Assembly: GCF_015223055.1 (NCBI RefSeq)
Contig: NZ_JADFBX010000001.1
Coordinates: 1,116,001 to 1,180,000, forward strand
Reading direction: 5' to 3'
From: Pedobacter sp. MC2016-24
GTDB lineage: Bacteria > Bacteroidota > Bacteroidia > Sphingobacteriales > Sphingobacteriaceae
DNA: 64,000 nt
Positions 1 to 10,668 of the stretch are shown piece by piece. The translations under genes and the position numbers were made by a program. Under the pieces are notes generated by a model. The model saw only the letters and a list, made by a program, of their open reading frames with translations. It did not search any database and was not told the origin of the DNA. The first letter of the stretch is position 1. The number at the start of each line of letters is the position of its first letter.

Positions 1-254
1 TCACCACTTCTTGAAAATTCATCGGTATCATTAGGAAAAACAATAGCCTGTCGCTGCCCATAACCATCGTCGCCAGCCAGGAGCTGATAAACGCCCATAA
101 TTGCAGAGTTCACACTGGAGACATTGCTAAAAACGTCATCTGGAGAAAATGCAGACTCTGGTTTAACATCAAGATAATTTTTACAAGCGCCAAAAAGCAC
201 TGAGATCGCAGTTACTGTAACTGCCACACCTATTTTAAATGAGCTAAATTTCAT
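1..254 (-). CDS. SusD/RagB-family outer-membrane lipoprotein, N-terminal part only
   Basis: The gene runs off the left window edge, so only about 84 N-terminal residues are seen. The start ATG (complement of 252-254) opens a lipoprotein signal with lipobox VLFGAC (Cys24), followed by KNYLDVKPES, the usual beginning of a mature SusD protein. SusD proteins sit on the cell surface and cap the SusC barrel to capture an oligomer substrate. It begins 13 nt after the SusC stop codon on the same strand, so the two form the classical susC-susD pair. Substrate cannot be told from this fragment. Confidence 0.85.
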   Translation of the reverse strand, partial: MKFSSFKIGVAVTVTAISVLFGACKNYLDVKPESAFSPDDVFSNVSSVNSAIMGVYQLLAGDDGYGQRQAIVFPNDTDEFSRSG

Positions 255-266
255 ATTATATTTTTA

Positions 267-3200
267 CTAAAGAGAAAGATTTAAACCGAAAATTATGGTT
301 CTGCTACGTGGATATGCAGAGTAATCTACACCAGGTGTCAGACCTCCGTTTGTACGTGTATTTACCTCCGGGTCAAAACCTGAATAGCCCGTAATGGTAG
401 CCAGGTTATTTACCGTAGCATAAAATCTTAAACTGTTTATTTTCACTTTTTTCAGCAGTTGCTGGGGAAGTGTATAACCAAGGGTGATGTTATTGATCCG
501 CAGAAAGGAACCATCTTCCACTGCCCAATCGGTAAACAAAGGACTATTTTCGTAGGGCCTCCAAATCGTTGCATTTTGATTGAGTGCCTCAAGTTTAGCA
601 GGGTCATTATAGATATAAACCCCATTATCATCAATAGTCCTGAAGCGACCATTGGTGATGGACAATAAGTTTGGTCCTTTTAAGCGCGCATTGGTCAGTT
701 CAATTTTATTGGCATTGTAGATGTCGTTGCCGACGCTAAAGTTGACAAAAATGCTCATGTCCCAGTTCTTATAACTAAACTGCTGGTTCAGACCGCCAGT
801 AAAATTAGGTGCTGCATTACCGATTACCGTCCGATCCTCATCAGTATGTATCGCAGGCGAACCATCTGGATTTTTAATTGCACCACCCAAATCCTTTAAC
901 TTCATTGTCCCCGGCTGAATAGAACTTCTGGTTACACCGAAAAACGAAGGAACATCAGATTTTAGCGTGTATACCTTTGTTACCGGATCAAAGGTAAAAT
1001 CGCTTACCTTATAAAAGCCATCAGAGCGGTAACCATACATCTGTCCTAAGGGCTTTCCAACTTCTACCAGGTAATCATTTCCGGTATTGGTATCCCAGCC
1101 AGAAGCATAACCTTTACTGGTGATGCCGTCATTCAACTTATCCACCCGATTGCGGTTAAAGGACATGTTGTAATTGATGCTATAATTGAAATCTTTTTTC
1201 TGAACAATGGTTCCACTCAATTGAAACTCCAATCCACGGTTAGAGGTGGATGCAATATTTTGAGTTTGTTGCGTATACCCGGAAGTTTGTGGTATTGGAT
1301 TTTGCAGCAACAAGTCTTTAGTCGTGTTGTAATAAATGTCTGTAGTCAGTTGTACGCGATTGTTGAAAAAGGACAGGTCAAGTCCTAAGTTTCTCGATAG
1401 TGTAGTTTCCCATTTTACATTCGGATTGGCCAGCTGACTTGGAACCAGACCTGGCACCAATTGATCGTTCAATCCGTAATAAGTACTGGAAGAATACAAT
1501 GGTAAATAACTAAAATCACTGATTCTATTGTTTCCCGTTGAGCCAAAACTCAAACGTAGTTTCGCATCAGACAATACGGGTTTAATCGATTTGGTAAATG
1601 ATTCTTCTGAAATTCTCCAGGCAAATGCCGCCGACGGAAAATATCCCCAACGTTTGCCTTCAACAAATTTCGAACTTCCATCGGCCCTTCCGGTTAAGGT
1701 TAGCAGATACTTTTTATCATAGGCATAATTTATCCGGGAAAAATAAGATAAAGTTCTTGCCGTTACATTATTGGTAGTTGGCCGTGGCTGAGCCTGACCG
1801 GAAGGCGGATTACCCAGGTTCATATTCGATAGTGCTTTCTGGGCATCAATACCGATCGGAAAATACCGGGTCTCAGCATTGAACTGCTGGCCACGGGTCT
1901 GATAGCTTTCCTGGCCGATTAAAAAATCAAAATCGTGGTGTTTCTTAAATCCCCTTTTGGTATAAGTCAGGGTATTTGAATTGTTTAAGGTATTGCTCAC
2001 ATTGGTCAGTATAGAGGCAATGGGCATCCCTGCAAACAAAGAAGCCTGTCCGGTAATCTCCGAATAGAAATTATCCGTTCTGTTGTTGTTGTTGTCATAG
2101 CCAACCGTTACCCGCGCCACAAGTTCTCTGGTAATGGCATAGCTCAGATAACCGCTTAAGTTGTATCGTTTGCCAAACGTTTTTCTGTAAACAGCATTTG
2201 CATTGACCAGGGGATTTCTAAGATCAGCTGCACTTAAATACTGTGCATCGTAAAAATCAATATCCGTACCGTCTTTGGTATCTATCGGCCGGTAAGCGAG
2301 TGTGTTCTTGAGAAAATTGTCCCTGGCCAAACCAGGACTGGATACGCCTGCACCATTGATCTTTTCATCTGTATACCTCACCGTAAAACCACTTCTGAAT
2401 TTATCATTGGGTTTAATATCCATTTTGAAACTCAACAGTTTCCTGTCGTAATCGGAGTTGATCATTACCCCATCCTGACCATTGCTGGTTACACTTAAGT
2501 TATAATTTATTTTTTCATCCCCTCCATTTATCCCCAGGTTATGCGTTTGCTGCAAGGCCACACGTCCAAAAACTTCCTGTTGCCAATCTGTACCTTTATT
2601 CCTGTAAACGCCTAACGTATCATAAGGACCAAAGTTTTTTGCAAAGCCTGTACTATCCAGCACATTTCCTCTATTCCTTTCGTATTGATATTTAAGGTAA
2701 TCGGGTGCATCCAGTACCTCCAGTTTACCCAGCATTTTCCCGGCGCCAACGAAGCCATTGTAACTGATCCTGGTTTTACCCTTTTTCCCGCTTTTTGTGG
2801 TAATCACAACTACCCCGTTTGCTCCCCTTGCCCCGTAAATTGCAGTCGAAGCTGCATCTTTGAGCACATCAATCGTTTCAATATCTTGCGGAGACATCGA
2901 TTTTAGTGCATTTTCTACCTGCACACCATCCACGATATAAAGTGGTCCATTGTCTTGTGTAATCGAATTTCCGCCTCTAACCCGAATCTGTACTCCTGTA
3001 CCAGGCGCACCATCCGTGGCCGTAACCTGAACACCTGCCAGGCGACCGGCCAGCAATTGCTCTGCAGAGTTGATCGGAATATCTTTAATCTGATCTGCAC
3101 GTAAAGAAGATACCGAACCTGTTAAGGCTTCACGCGACACCGTGCCATAACCGACATTAACCACGTTAACCTCTTTAAGGGCATTTACGTCCTCATCTAA

Positions 3201-3488
3201 TGAAAAGGTCACTTTGGTTTGCGAGCCAAGCGTAAGTTCTGCAGTTTTATAACCTATAAATCTGGCCTGCAAAATGACATTACCTGTTGCCGGCACCGAC
3301 ATGTTAAATTCCCCTTTATCATTTGTGCTGGTTGCAATTGCTGTCCCTTTGACACCGACACTTACACCAGGGATAGGTTGATTGTTTAATTTCTCGGTTA
3401 CTTTACCTGAAATTTTACGCGTTTGCGCCCATGCTGTACTACAAATCAGCAGCAGCAGCATAAAAAATGGAAGTAGTAATTTATTCAT
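267..3488 (-). CDS. SusC/RagA-family TonB-linked outer-membrane transporter
   Basis: A 1073-residue outer-membrane transporter importing a substrate caught by the adjacent SusD, powered by TonB. A signal peptide (about residues 1-21, MNKLLLPFF...TAWAQ) is followed by a carboxypeptidase-regulatory-like domain (about 25-100), a plug with the SusC signature VLKDAASTAIYGARGANG (about 205-225), and a long beta-barrel ending in an aromatic/hydrophobic strand (IIFGLNLSL). The reading frame extends 10 codons upstream to 3518, but those residues (MVDEKKLNIN) are charged and precede the signal peptide, so I place the start at 3488. No STN domain is present, so control is probably by the hybrid regulator encoded just upstream and not by a sigma/anti-sigma pair. 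Confidence 0.93.
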   Translation of the reverse strand: MNKLLLPFFMLLLLICSTAWAQTRKISGKVTEKLNNQPIPGVSVGVKGTAIATSTNDKGEFNMSVPATGNVILQARFIGYKTAELTLGSQTKVTFSLDEDVNALKEVNVVNVGYGTVSREALTGSVSSLRADQIKDIPINSAEQLLAGRLAGVQVTATDGAPGTGVQIRVRGGNSITQDNGPLYIVDGVQVENALKSMSPQDIETIDVLKDAASTAIYGARGANGVVVITTKSGKKGKTRISYNGFVGAGKMLGKLEVLDAPDYLKYQYERNRGNVLDSTGFAKNFGPYDTLGVYRNKGTDWQQEVFGRVALQQTHNLGINGGDEKINYNLSVTSNGQDGVMINSDYDRKLLSFKMDIKPNDKFRSGFTVRYTDEKINGAGVSSPGLARDNFLKNTLAYRPIDTKDGTDIDFYDAQYLSAADLRNPLVNANAVYRKTFGKRYNLSGYLSYAITRELVARVTVGYDNNNNRTDNFYSEITGQASLFAGMPIASILTNVSNTLNNSNTLTYTKRGFKKHHDFDFLIGQESYQTRGQQFNAETRYFPIGIDAQKALSNMNLGNPPSGQAQPRPTTNNVTARTLSYFSRINYAYDKKYLLTLTGRADGSSKFVEGKRWGYFPSAAFAWRISEESFTKSIKPVLSDAKLRLSFGSTGNNRISDFSYLPLYSSSTYYGLNDQLVPGLVPSQLANPNVKWETTLSRNLGLDLSFFNNRVQLTTDIYYNTTKDLLLQNPIPQTSGYTQQTQNIASTSNRGLEFQLSGTIVQKKDFNYSINYNMSFNRNRVDKLNDGITSKGYASGWDTNTGNDYLVEVGKPLGQMYGYRSDGFYKVSDFTFDPVTKVYTLKSDVPSFFGVTRSSIQPGTMKLKDLGGAIKNPDGSPAIHTDEDRTVIGNAAPNFTGGLNQQFSYKNWDMSIFVNFSVGNDIYNANKIELTNARLKGPNLLSITNGRFRTIDDNGVYIYNDPAKLEALNQNATIWRPYENSPLFTDWAVEDGSFLRINNITLGYTLPQQLLKKVKINSLRFYATVNNLATITGYSGFDPEVNTRTNGGLTPGVDYSAYPRSRTIIFGLNLSL

Positions 3489-3674
3489 ATTTATATTTAG
3501 TTTCTTTTCATCAACCAAATACTCAAGTCATTCGTGCCAGTTCAATAATGTAGGGAGACCGGTGTGGTTTATGCCCGTTGGGGAAACAGTTGAATGGTTT
3601 AGTATTTGGTTATTCTTTCAAACAAACCTAGAGAACAAGCGTGATTTGGAGGTCTAAAAATTGACCAAATAGGT

Positions 3675-6600
3675 CTATTTTTTGTTTCTCAGGGCTTTGA
3701 GGTACTCCGATGGAGAGATTCCGTAATCTTCTTTAAAGCAGGTACTGAAATATTTAGCACTATTGAAACCAACGGTATAAGCGATTTCGGAAATGTTGTA
3801 TCCACCGGCATCTAAAAGTTGCTTTCCTCTTTTGAGACGCATTTCCCGAACAAATTCTATCGGGGCCAGATTGGTTAAACTTTTGAATTTCTTATAAAAT
3901 GTGGTGCGCCCCATCCCTATCGATTCTGCAACGAGTTCTATGTTAAAATCGGGATCAGCCATCCCTTTTTCTACAATTTCGATGATCTCCTTTAAGAAGG
4001 CTTCATCCTTTGAAGTGATTAAAATTTCGCCTGGCCCCAATTGAATTGTTTTCTTACTGGCCAGTAAGGACTCAAAAATCTTTTGTCGCTGTTTTAATAG
4101 ATTTGCTATAGAAGCCAGGATAAAGGCGGTCTGAAATGGCTTGGTGATATAGTAATCCGCACCATACCTCAATCCTTCTATTTGATGTTCAACAGAAGAT
4201 TTTGCCGTGAGCAGCACAACAGGGATATGACTGGTCCTTTCATGATCTTTCAGCTGACTTAGTAGCGCTATGCCATCCATTACAGGCATCATCACATCGC
4301 TCAATATCAGATCGGGGATCAATTCCATAGCAATTTTTAAACCTTGCTTACCATCGCCTGCCTCCAGTACCTGGTAAAAAGCACTCAGCTGATCGGCTAA
4401 AAATTTCCTCAGTTCACCATTATCATCCACCACCAGCACAACCGGCCGGTTTGCATCCTTTTCATCCGCAGCGAATTCAACATCTGACACAGCCAATACC
4501 GGCTGAACAACAGGAGTTTGTACACGATCAGGCAAGGCATCTACAATGCGTTCCCCATTTTTAAAGTGTTCCTTTCCGGAAGGAAGTGTCAGCATCACGA
4601 CTAAGCCCTGGTCTGTACCATTCCTGGCTTCAATCCTGCCATGGTGAAGGCCAATGATCTCTTTACAAAGTGCCAGGCCAATTCCTGTACCCTCCAGATT
4701 ATTGCCTGGTTCTTTATCCAATTCATAATAGAGCTCAAAGATGTCTTTAAGTTTATCATTCGGAACTCCCGGCCCCTGATCTATGACCTGGATGGTGAAA
4801 ATCTGCTGTGCAGGATCATGATCAATTTCAACCCTCACAATCGTATTGTTGGCTGTAAATTTAAGGGCATTAGCCAGTAAGTTGTAAACGACAATATCAA
4901 TCTTTTCAGCATCTACCCAGGCATACAACTCCTGTACTTTGGCGTAGACCAGTAATTCAATCTGTTTCTCTCTAGCCAATTCTGAAAAATAACCTACGAT
5001 ATAATTGATCAGGGCAATGACATCAGTATGGCTAACCTGCATGTTCATATTTCCGCTTTGGGCTTTTCTGAAATACAGCAACTGGTTAATGAAGCGTACC
5101 ATCCGGTTGGCATTCCGTCTGACTACAGCAATGTACTCCTGTCCTTTCACAGACAGGTTTTCCTGTCGTGCAATCTCCTCAATCGGATTCACAATCAAGG
5201 TCAGTGGTGTTCGGAGCTCATGAGAAATATTGGTAAAAAAACTCAGTTTAAGTTCTGTCAGACGCTGTTCCAGGGCGATTTTATTGCGCAATCTAATCAT
5301 GGTAAGCGCAATTCTACGGCCTACCGCTATCAAAATGCCGAATAGCACCAGATACAACAAGTAAGCCCATAGCGTACGCCATGGCGGTGGGTCAATATGG
5401 ATGATCAGGGTTTTAACAGGTATACTTTGGTATAGATCAGCATTGGTACTTTTGACTTCAAAAACATAATGCCCTGGAGACAAATTGGTGTAAGTAGCCC
5501 TGCGCTGGTTTTTAACGCTTTGCCACTCGGTATCAAATCCCTTCAAACGGTACGCATATTGTTGTTTATTATTGGAACGGTAATCAAGCACTGCAAAATC
5601 AATACTGATGATATTCTCGTTGTATTTCAGATCAATCTCCTTCGCCGCATTGATGTCAACGTTTAAGGTAGGCCGCTTTTCATTCGGACTGACATCTTTA
5701 TTGTTGATCTGGAAGCCAGTTAAAGCCATTTTCGCTTTAATCTTCTGATCGGTAATTGCGGCCGGGCTAAAAGTCAGATATCCGTTGATACAGCCAAAAA
5801 ACAAATCGCCGTTAGGCAGTCTCAAACTTGCAGCTTCTGACAATCCTGTTTTGGGCAGGCCATTATAGGAATCGTAATTTCTGAAACGTTGTTGCTCAGG
5901 ATCTAATCTGGAGATACCGTTTTCTGTACCTAACCATAAATCATGTGCCCGATCTTCCACGATACTCAGAATATAATCACTCGGCAAACCGCTTTCTTTA
6001 GTAAAAACCTTAACTTTCAAGGTATTATCCGACAACGAAACAACTTGATTCAAGCCTCCACCTGCTGTAGCCAGCCACATTCTATTTTTAGTATCTCTGT
6101 AAATGTACTGCACATCGTTGTTACCCAGGCTCTCTTTGTCGCCAGGTATTTTACCATAGCTCTTAAAAATGTAATCATCCGTTTTTTTACCATTCGGATT
6201 AAAAGTCATCAGTCCATTGGTGGTTGCCAGCCAGATTTCCCCTGTTTTGTCTTCGGCCAAATGTCTCACTTTTAAAGAAGCAGATGGGTAATTTTTAAAA
6301 GAGTTAAAGGTGTTTACAAACTGAACATTTCCCGATGGATTACGGACCAAATTAATTCCGTATTCATAAGTAGCAACCCATATGCGGCCCGATTTGTCTT
6401 CTAACAGGGCGTAAATGAGATCACTGCTCAGGCTATTGCGATCTTTTTTATCGGCACGGTAATGCGTAAGCGTATATTTAAGCGCAGTTTTGTCTGTTGG
6501 TACCGCTCTGAATAGTCCGTTACCTTTTGTACCAAGCCACATAACCCCATTTCTATCCTCCAGGAAAGTGTATATTAAGCCGAGACCTCCAACAGGCATA

Positions 6601-8030
6601 TTGGTAAAAATATCAGTCAATTGCCTGCCACGATCGTAAACATACAAACGCCCTGATTTAGCGCTGATCCAAAGCCGGTTGTTCCGATCACTATACACAC
6701 CACGAATCTCATTGTCAGATTTATTCAGCGTATGCTCTGCCAATAGCTTATGCTTAAAATCATTCTGCTGGAAAATAACCTTTTCCAGGCCCCTGTCCCT
6801 GGTGCTTAGCCAAAGAATACCGGCAGGGTCAAAATAACTCATACCAACAATATTTGAGAACTTATGATCTGCAGATCCGGGTCTGTTGTAAAAATATTCG
6901 ACGGCATCAGCAGCCGGATTATAATAACCAAAGCCGCCCCCCTTCATAGACATCCAAACCCTGCCGGTATGATCTTCAAAAACCTTATAATCTTTTGCAC
7001 TATTGAAAAAATTGGCGTCGTTTTCCTGAAAGAAATAACTGAATTTATGCTTTTGGGGATCATATTTAATTAAGCCATGCTTTTCCGGCTCAATCCACAA
7101 CAAACCGGATTTATCTTCATAAATGGATAACATGGTGCCCGCGGCGGACATCGTTGCTTTTACACTGGAAAGATCGGATAAGTTCACTGTTACCAGGTGA
7201 TTTGAAGCAGTGACGTAAGCCTGCTGACCACTTTTAGAAATCAATATTTCATTCAACCGGCTTTGCGCTATTTTTTGCTTTGAAAACTGATGGGATGATT
7301 TATCATATCGAATCAGATCCCCATCACTTGTACCCATCCAGATGTTTCTTTTATCCTCTGCAAAGCAAGTATATGCTTCAGGTTTAACAAAACCGGTATT
7401 GATGGCTTTCTTCCGATATATTCCGGATTGGTCTAAACGGAGCAAACTTAAACCCGCTTCGGTACCTACCCACAATTGCTGCTGCTGATCTGTACGGAAA
7501 AAGTTAACCGATTTAAAATCATATCTATTGACTTCAAGGTTACCCTCAGCTGTATTTTTTAGGATAAACAGACCTTGATTGAAGGTACTGAGGTATATGT
7601 ATCCATTTTCTGCGATGACAATGCCGTTGAACAAAATGTGATTGATGTTCTTTTCCGCAAGAATTTTAGCCACTGAAAGAAACTTCTTACCTGTTTTATC
7701 AAAGCGGTATACCTGATTATCGTATACCTCAAGCCACAGATATCCCTGCTTATCTTCTACAATCTTTTCAATCCGGTTTAACTTTAAGCTGGAACTGTCG
7801 CCGGGCCTCGTCTTGTAGGTTACAAAGTTCTGTCCATCAAAGCGGTTGATGCCATCCCAGGTACCAAACCACATCAATCCGTCGCGATCTTTGATGATTG
7901 CCCTAATGCCATCATGAGACAGCCCGTCTTCTGTAGAATAGTGTTCTATTTTACATTTGATCTGAGCCCCGCCATAGGTGGCTAAGAACAGCAGTAACAT
8001 CAAACCACAAAACCCTTTTCTTTTAAGCAT
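3675..8030 (-). CDS. Hybrid two-component system regulator (sensor kinase, receiver and AraC-type DNA-binding domain in one protein)
   Basis: A 1451-residue inner-membrane sensor-regulator. In order: signal peptide (about 1-22); periplasmic two-component-regulator beta-propeller repeats (about 25-740, with recurring DxxGxxWxGT-type motifs); a Y_Y_Y domain (about 760-870); a membrane helix (LWAYLLYLVLFGILIAVG, near 890); HisKA with SHELRTPLTL (His near 936); HATPase with YNLLANALKFT, DQGPGVP and GTGIGLAL; a receiver domain with LILSDVMMPVMDG (Asp near 1245); and a C-terminal AraC HTH pair (about 1345-1447). Proteins of this class sense a carbohydrate fragment in the periplasm and activate the nearby susCD genes. 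It lies directly upstream of the susC gene on the same strand with 186 nt between them, fitting local control. Confidence 0.94.
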   Translation of the reverse strand: MLKRKGFCGLMLLLFLATYGGAQIKCKIEHYSTEDGLSHDGIRAIIKDRDGLMWFGTWDGINRFDGQNFVTYKTRPGDSSSLKLNRIEKIVEDKQGYLWLEVYDNQVYRFDKTGKKFLSVAKILAEKNINHILFNGIVIAENGYIYLSTFNQGLFILKNTAEGNLEVNRYDFKSVNFFRTDQQQQLWVGTEAGLSLLRLDQSGIYRKKAINTGFVKPEAYTCFAEDKRNIWMGTSDGDLIRYDKSSHQFSKQKIAQSRLNEILISKSGQQAYVTASNHLVTVNLSDLSSVKATMSAAGTMLSIYEDKSGLLWIEPEKHGLIKYDPQKHKFSYFFQENDANFFNSAKDYKVFEDHTGRVWMSMKGGGFGYYNPAADAVEYFYNRPGSADHKFSNIVGMSYFDPAGILWLSTRDRGLEKVIFQQNDFKHKLLAEHTLNKSDNEIRGVYSDRNNRLWISAKSGRLYVYDRGRQLTDIFTNMPVGGLGLIYTFLEDRNGVMWLGTKGNGLFRAVPTDKTALKYTLTHYRADKKDRNSLSSDLIYALLEDKSGRIWVATYEYGINLVRNPSGNVQFVNTFNSFKNYPSASLKVRHLAEDKTGEIWLATTNGLMTFNPNGKKTDDYIFKSYGKIPGDKESLGNNDVQYIYRDTKNRMWLATAGGGLNQVVSLSDNTLKVKVFTKESGLPSDYILSIVEDRAHDLWLGTENGISRLDPEQQRFRNYDSYNGLPKTGLSEAASLRLPNGDLFFGCINGYLTFSPAAITDQKIKAKMALTGFQINNKDVSPNEKRPTLNVDINAAKEIDLKYNENIISIDFAVLDYRSNNKQQYAYRLKGFDTEWQSVKNQRRATYTNLSPGHYVFEVKSTNADLYQSIPVKTLIIHIDPPPWRTLWAYLLYLVLFGILIAVGRRIALTMIRLRNKIALEQRLTELKLSFFTNISHELRTPLTLIVNPIEEIARQENLSVKGQEYIAVVRRNANRMVRFINQLLYFRKAQSGNMNMQVSHTDVIALINYIVGYFSELAREKQIELLVYAKVQELYAWVDAEKIDIVVYNLLANALKFTANNTIVRVEIDHDPAQQIFTIQVIDQGPGVPNDKLKDIFELYYELDKEPGNNLEGTGIGLALCKEIIGLHHGRIEARNGTDQGLVVMLTLPSGKEHFKNGERIVDALPDRVQTPVVQPVLAVSDVEFAADEKDANRPVVLVVDDNGELRKFLADQLSAFYQVLEAGDGKQGLKIAMELIPDLILSDVMMPVMDGIALLSQLKDHERTSHIPVVLLTAKSSVEHQIEGLRYGADYYITKPFQTAFILASIANLLKQRQKIFESLLASKKTIQLGPGEILITSKDEAFLKEIIEIVEKGMADPDFNIELVAESIGMGRTTFYKKFKSLTNLAPIEFVREMRLKRGKQLLDAGGYNISEIAYTVGFNSAKYFSTCFKEDYGISPSEYLKALRNKK

Positions 8031-8034
8031 GACA

Positions 8035-8042
8035 CAAACTTA
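8035..8042 (-). promoter_or_regulatory. Possible -7 box (TAAGTTTG) of the hybrid regulator gene
   Basis: Read on the minus strand, TAAGTTTG matches the Bacteroidota TAnnTTTG box. Only 4 nt separate it from the ATG at 8030, which would place transcription start at or next to the start codon. I see no convincing TTTG -33 element at the right distance, so this is weak. Confidence 0.3.
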
Positions 8043-8150
8043 ACTCATACATCATCATATCTGGTATGGGGCAAGAATAAACACTAGAAATTAATAAAAG
8101 AAACGGATGTACAATTAAATGTGTGCAATCGTTTCCGGTATCGAAAAGCA

Positions 8151-9197
8151 CTAATGAATTGGCTTAACTGATTTTACACTTAAAAAATATGCGGTAACTA
8201 AGGTCATCAATAAGAGCATACCGGTAAGCTGGTGCAGCAACGAAAAATAGATTGATGATTTAAACGGGCTGTTGATCAATGCAAAAACACCTAAAGTGAT
8301 CTGTAGCAGCACCAATAACAAGGGAAGCGACCGATACCGATGTAAAAAGCTATTCCTTTCGACTTTTCCTGTCTGGAAGTACCATACTATGATCAGTAAA
8401 GCGATTATATAAGCAAGATTGCGGTGTACAAATTGAATCACCAAAGGATCATAAAACAACCTGTAGGTCAGGTTATCCGGACTCAGTAAACCGGCCGGAA
8501 CAAAACTACCATTGATATCCGGCCAGGTGGCCGCATGTAGTGCAGCATGGCTACCTGCCATAAAAGCACCATAGACCAATTGCATCAAAAGTAAAACAAG
8601 CAAAAAGACTTGCAACGTGGTCGACTGGGGAGCGACTATTCTTCTTGAAGCTGGGACACTGAGTTTTAAAGTAAACCAAAGCAGATAACACAGTAGAAAC
8701 AGGGCACTGATGAAGTGGATTGCCAGACGGATGTGACTTACCCGGACATCCGTATCATTTAAACCACTTTGTACCATAACCCAGCCGATAAGACCTTGAA
8801 ATCCACCAAGGATAAACAAAACCATTAACGGCCTGATCATATCCTTCTTGATTTTTTTCTGAATAATAAAGTATAAAAACGGAACAATGAAAACCAGTCC
8901 CATCAGCCGGGCCCAATTCCGATGCAACCATTCCCAGAAGAAAATATGTTGATAATCGGATAGGGAAAAATGACTATTTACTTGTTTAAACTGCGCAATT
9001 TGCTGGTACTTTTGAAAACTCTGCTCCCAGCCCTGTTTACTTAGGGGCGGTAATGCACCTAGTAAGGGCTGCCATTCGGTGATAGAAAGACCTGATCCTG
9101 TTAACCGGGTAATACCACCCAATAAAATCTGGATCATTAACATCACTACGCCAATACCCAGCCAAACGGTAACCGGCGATTTCTTACTCAAATTCAT
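8151..9197 (-). CDS. ctaA: Heme A synthase (CtaA/Cox15 family)
   Basis: A 348-residue integral membrane enzyme that oxidises the C8 methyl group of heme O to give heme A for cytochrome c oxidases. About eight hydrophobic helices are visible. The conserved N-terminal GGITRLTGSGLSITEWQP stretch and the four family histidines appear in context: WLHRNWARLMG, RLAIHFISAL, QFVHRNLAYI and SLLHQLTGML. Length is typical. It is monocistronic; no other heme or cytochrome oxidase genes are next to it, and the genes on both sides are regulatory. Confidence 0.94.
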   Translation of the reverse strand: MNLSKKSPVTVWLGIGVVMLMIQILLGGITRLTGSGLSITEWQPLLGALPPLSKQGWEQSFQKYQQIAQFKQVNSHFSLSDYQHIFFWEWLHRNWARLMGLVFIVPFLYFIIQKKIKKDMIRPLMVLFILGGFQGLIGWVMVQSGLNDTDVRVSHIRLAIHFISALFLLCYLLWFTLKLSVPASRRIVAPQSTTLQVFLLVLLLMQLVYGAFMAGSHAALHAATWPDINGSFVPAGLLSPDNLTYRLFYDPLVIQFVHRNLAYIIALLIIVWYFQTGKVERNSFLHRYRSLPLLLVLLQITLGVFALINSPFKSSIYFSLLHQLTGMLLLMTLVTAYFLSVKSVKPIH

Positions 9198-9387
9198 AAC
9201 TTATTATTCCTGGCACAAAACTGTCTAAAAGTTTAAGCAGAAAAAGTGATGTAAATCAACCGAGATCTTGATCTGCATCAGTCTCTTCGGATCTGGTTAA
9301 TCAGTTAAAATTCTGTCATCACACAGCGTTAAAAAATGAACAGATATTTTTACACGCTAAATCTGGAATATATGTTATCTTCATATC

Positions 9388-10668
9388 ATGAGGTACATTT
9401 TCATATTATTTCTGTTTGTGATGTCTTCTGCTTGTGGACAAATTGAAAAACCGGTTTCAGCAGCAGATACCACGCACGCTCAAATTGCTACGCTGAACCG
9501 GACCGGCGAGGTTCACCGGAAAAACAAGAATAAAGAAAAGGCTTTGTATTACCATAACCAGGCACTTCAAAAAGCAAGGAGGTATAATTTGTATGAGGAT
9601 CAAATCAGGTCGCTAATGGGCATTGCCCATGTACTCAAAACTGATGATGCCGATCAGAGCATTGTTCATTTGAAAAATGCCCTTCTGCTTGCAGATTCGA
9701 TAGGACAACAACGACTCTCTGCTGAAATCTACCGCAGTCTTTCTGAAATCTACAGACAACAGGCCAATTACAAACAGGCGCTACAAGCCCTTGAAGAACA
9801 TCACCGGATTGCAGATCAACTGGTGCAAAACGATAAGGATCAAAAGATTGTATTGCTACAAAAAACTTACCAGCGTAATGTGATTTTCCTGGTTGCCATT
9901 GCCATATTTGTCATCCTTATCATCCTCTTTTACGACATCAGGAAAACAAAAAAACTGAATGCAAAGCTACATGCGGCCAATCTGATCAAGGATAAATTGT
10001 TTACCATTATCGGGCATGACCTGCGCAACCCAATAGGTTCGATAACGGATGTACTTGCACTGATGGAACACGATGAACTGACTGCAGACGAGCAAAGACA
10101 CATGATTAGCCAAATGCGCAAACAAGGCGACGTGTCGCTCGAAATACTGAATTCTTTATTGAGCTGGGGACAAGCACAACTGAATGGTATAACCGTTCAA
10201 CCTGTAGTTTTCAATCCATCAAAGGTCATAACCAGTAACATTACTGCCTTACAGGGAAAAGCGGTTGAAAAAAGCCTGGATATACAAAATCAGGTCCCGG
10301 CGGATATACATCTTACCGCTGATCAGGATCATTTCGACTTTGTAGTACGCAACCTGCTTTCCAATGCGATCAAGTTCAGTCATGATCAAAGTAAAATCAC
10401 CATTGCTGCAAATACGACTGAGTCAGATCAAATTGTTTTTTCGGTAAAGGATGAAGGTGTAGGAATCAGCGCCGCGCAGCAACAGGCATTCTTAACAGAT
10501 CAGCTTGACGTTTCATTTGGTACCAAGGGCGAAAAAGGTACAGGAATTGGCTTGATGTTAAGTAAGGAATTCCAAAAAGCAAATGGCGGTGCCATCTGGC
10601 TGGAGAGCAACACCGGTGAGGGCACCACATTTTATTTTAGTTATCCGAACGGGGCGGCTAGGATTTAA
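9388..10668 (+). CDS. TPR-containing membrane sensor histidine kinase
   Basis: A 426-residue kinase. After an N-terminal export signal (MRYIFILFLFVMSSACGQ, possibly a lipoprotein signal, though the lipobox is poor) come tetratricopeptide-like helices (about 35-150), one membrane helix (about 164-183), HisKA with H-box GHDLRNPIGS (His210), and HATPase with N-box RNLLSNAIKFS, G1 KDEGVGIS and G2 GTKGEKGTGIGLML. No receiver or output domain is fused and no response regulator follows on the same strand. Its last 11 nt overlap the end of the convergent LytTR regulator gene. The partner regulator and the signal are unknown; periplasmic TPR sensors of this type are common in Bacteroidota. Confidence 0.9.
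   Translation: MRYIFILFLFVMSSACGQIEKPVSAADTTHAQIATLNRTGEVHRKNKNKEKALYYHNQALQKARRYNLYEDQIRSLMGIAHVLKTDDADQSIVHLKNALLLADSIGQQRLSAEIYRSLSEIYRQQANYKQALQALEEHHRIADQLVQNDKDQKIVLLQKTYQRNVIFLVAIAIFVILIILFYDIRKTKKLNAKLHAANLIKDKLFTIIGHDLRNPIGSITDVLALMEHDELTADEQRHMISQMRKQGDVSLEILNSLLSWGQAQLNGITVQPVVFNPSKVITSNITALQGKAVEKSLDIQNQVPADIHLTADQDHFDFVVRNLLSNAIKFSHDQSKITIAANTTESDQIVFSVKDEGVGISAAQQQAFLTDQLDVSFGTKGEKGTGIGLMLSKEFQKANGGAIWLESNTGEGTTFYFSYPNGAARI

Noticed and set aside
3489..3518. Ten-codon N-terminal extension of the first SusC protein
   Set aside because: It would put charged residues before a perfect signal peptide; the inner ATG at 3488 is the more credible start.
3489..3674. Promoter for the susC gene near GTATTTGG (about 3498-3525)
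   Set aside because: The match to TAnnTTTG is off by one position and no TTTG is at the right distance, so it is not listed as a feature.
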